This document shows, piece by piece, positions 62,400 through 64,000 of a stretch of DNA of 64,000 nucleotides. The stretch is from Carya illinoinensis (taxonomy: Eukaryota > Streptophyta > Magnoliopsida > Fagales > Juglandaceae): NCBI RefSeq assembly GCF_018687715.1, contig NC_056758.1, forward strand, positions 11,163,501 through 11,227,500, in the 5' to 3' direction. The notes beneath the pieces are model-generated. The model made no database searches. It had not been told where the DNA came from and saw only the letters and a list, made by a program, of their open reading frames with translations. Each line of letters opens with the position of its first letter. Position 1 is the stretch's first letter. A program made the translations under genes and the position numbers.

Positions 62400-63762
62400 G
62401 GAAGTAACGACAAGACACAAACAGAGAAAAGCCGCCAATGACTCTCATTGACCAATCGATTTATAGCCTTTAATTCTTAGCTTTCAGCTTCATAATATAT
62501 ATTAAATGGACCTTATTGATGAGTAATTATAATAAACAAATAGAACGTGTTAGTTATGAATATTTTAAACCCAAATATAAAACAATATTAATTTTCCCAC
62601 CATCTCTCACCATTAGCAAGTGTGTACATACACTTTCTAGTATTTTAAAAAGATATTTTTATAACGTGTTACAATGACTTATGTATCACTTTTTAACTGT
62701 ATTTTATTTATATTATTAACTAATGAGGCCAATTTAATAGTACCATGCTAACACTTATATGATTAAGATGTTTAAAGTCGCGAGAGGTACCCTTTTGTAA
62801 TTGATTTTGAAAAGATTTTGGAGTGTGCTTTCCATAATTATTTTGGGAGCGGTGGTGTATTATTTATAGATGAATATACATGTGATTTGTTATAATAATC
62901 AAATTAAAAAAATAAATATATATATCATTATCTATTTATAAAGAAGATGAAAGAGATAAACTTGTGTTGTTGGAGTTATTTTTGGAATCTTTATTTGGTT
63001 TTGAATTTGAGCTTGTTACATATGAGGATGATTTGGTCTTTGTCTCAATATGGATAAAATTTAAGATGAATAATAACTTTGCTCATTTTTTTTTTATCTT
63101 AATATAAGATTGTGCTTTTTTAAGGATAGAAAATTAAATAGAGGTTGAAGTACTCATAATGGAGATTTTTTGAACTATTCATGACGGGAAATCTCCTTGT
63201 ATATTGCATAGGTATAATACCTTATACTTGATTAAAGAGTGGACCTTTTTTTTTCCTTGGTAAAACTTTCCAAAAATAAAAATGTTAGGGTTATAAAATA
63301 TAGGACAAAAATAAGTTAAAAAACTGATATAATTTGATATGATATGTTAATTTTTTATTTTAAATTAGATCTGATATTTAAAAATGAATCATATTAATTT
63401 ATATCTATATATATATATTTATATATAATCTCTTTATACGTCTAAAAATTACATTTTCTATTTTTTTTTTTTTTTTTGGGTAACAGTCAAAGAACTCAAG
63501 CTCGCCACGCCTAAAATATACTTATCCAACCTCCTCTTCTTCAATGCTTAGGTTATTATTTGTTACTTTTGGTTCTTGGTGGATTCTTTCTACAGAGGCC
63601 CAAGAATGACTAGGCAGCGCATTCCAAGTTCAAACCCCTTCTTCTCAAGCGTTCTTTTATCTTTTAAGAGTCATGTTATTGAATGTGTATGTAAATATAT
63701 TGCAAGCTAAACTCCTTACGACTGCTCTTAAAATAGCATTGGATGTTGAATGTCATAAAAAG
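62400..63762. other. AT-rich sequence, nothing recognised
   Basis: This lies upstream of the AKR pseudogene. It does not match the upstream regions of the other AKR copies in any block I could see, and no gene or element signature was found. Confidence 0.5.
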
Positions 63763-64000
63763 CTTGAGTGTTTCTTTCTTAATACCAATTGATTTTAGGT
63801 AGATTGATAGCTTAATGATCTGATAGATAGAGAAAAGAAAGTTAGCACTACCCTTTAGGATGTTTGGCCTCGAATTGATATAAAAAACTTGAGTGTTTCT
63901 TTCTTAATACCAATTGATTTTAGGTAGATTGACAGCTTAATGGTCTAACAAATAGAGAAAGTAAAGTTAGCACAACTCTTTAGGATTTTTGGCCTTGAAT
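63763..64000. repeat. Tandem duplication, 125-bp unit, cut by window end
   Basis: CTTGAGTGTTTCTTTCTTAA starts at 63763 and again at 63888. The following sequence is collinear (TACCAATTGATTTTAGGTAG, TTAGCACWACYCTTTAGGAT) to the window end with scattered changes. Confidence 0.85.

Overview
The window is nuclear DNA of a flowering plant, most likely a woody eudicot. It is AT-rich, its genes have spliceosomal introns, and it is packed with plant-type LTR retrotransposons (Ty3/gypsy Tat and Athila types, Ty1/copia), LINEs, hAT elements and MITEs. Fagales would be my guess, but no sequence feature here settles the order.

Layout. 1-15101: a decayed Tat-clade gypsy element on the minus strand, cut by the window start. 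It has LTRs at both ends, gag, protease, RT, RNase H and integrase, a 76-bp satellite-like array, and an unusual plus-strand (antisense) spliced ORF next to its 3' LTR. It is itself interrupted by a 4.05-kb LTR-like insertion (2078-6132) and a 681-bp hAT-type MITE (11019-11699). 15102-16830: mostly unrecognised, with one exon-like reading frame. 16840-20190: an orphan copy of the upstream region of an aldo-keto reductase (AKR) gene. 20210-53175: a large inverted duplication centred near 32.3 kb. Each arm carries one intact seven-exon AKR gene; the two are divergently transcribed (minus 29621-21827; plus 36645-40881) and resemble perakine reductase/AKR13 proteins. The right arm has been expanded by a young 9996-bp copia element (41884-51879) with near-identical 892-bp LTRs, a 5-bp target duplication, one nonsense codon in gag-pol, and an extra intron-bearing gene of plant-transposon type before its 3' LTR. 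53180-60460: nested remains of LINEs, an Athila-type gypsy element and a hAT transposase. 60461-62323: a third, broken AKR copy fused to a LINE fragment. 62400-64000: AT-rich DNA ending in a 125-bp tandem duplication.

The only host genes that look functional are the two AKR genes. They share promoter architecture (TATA box next to a CT-rich tract), but a G-box palindrome kept upstream of the minus-strand copy has decayed upstream of the plus-strand copy. Their proteins are nearly identical in exons 1-4 and clearly divergent in exons 5-7. Everything else is mobile DNA in various stages of decay. Insertions found in one arm only (hAT MITE, copia, MITE in intron 6, LINE-like insert) give a relative time order after the duplication.
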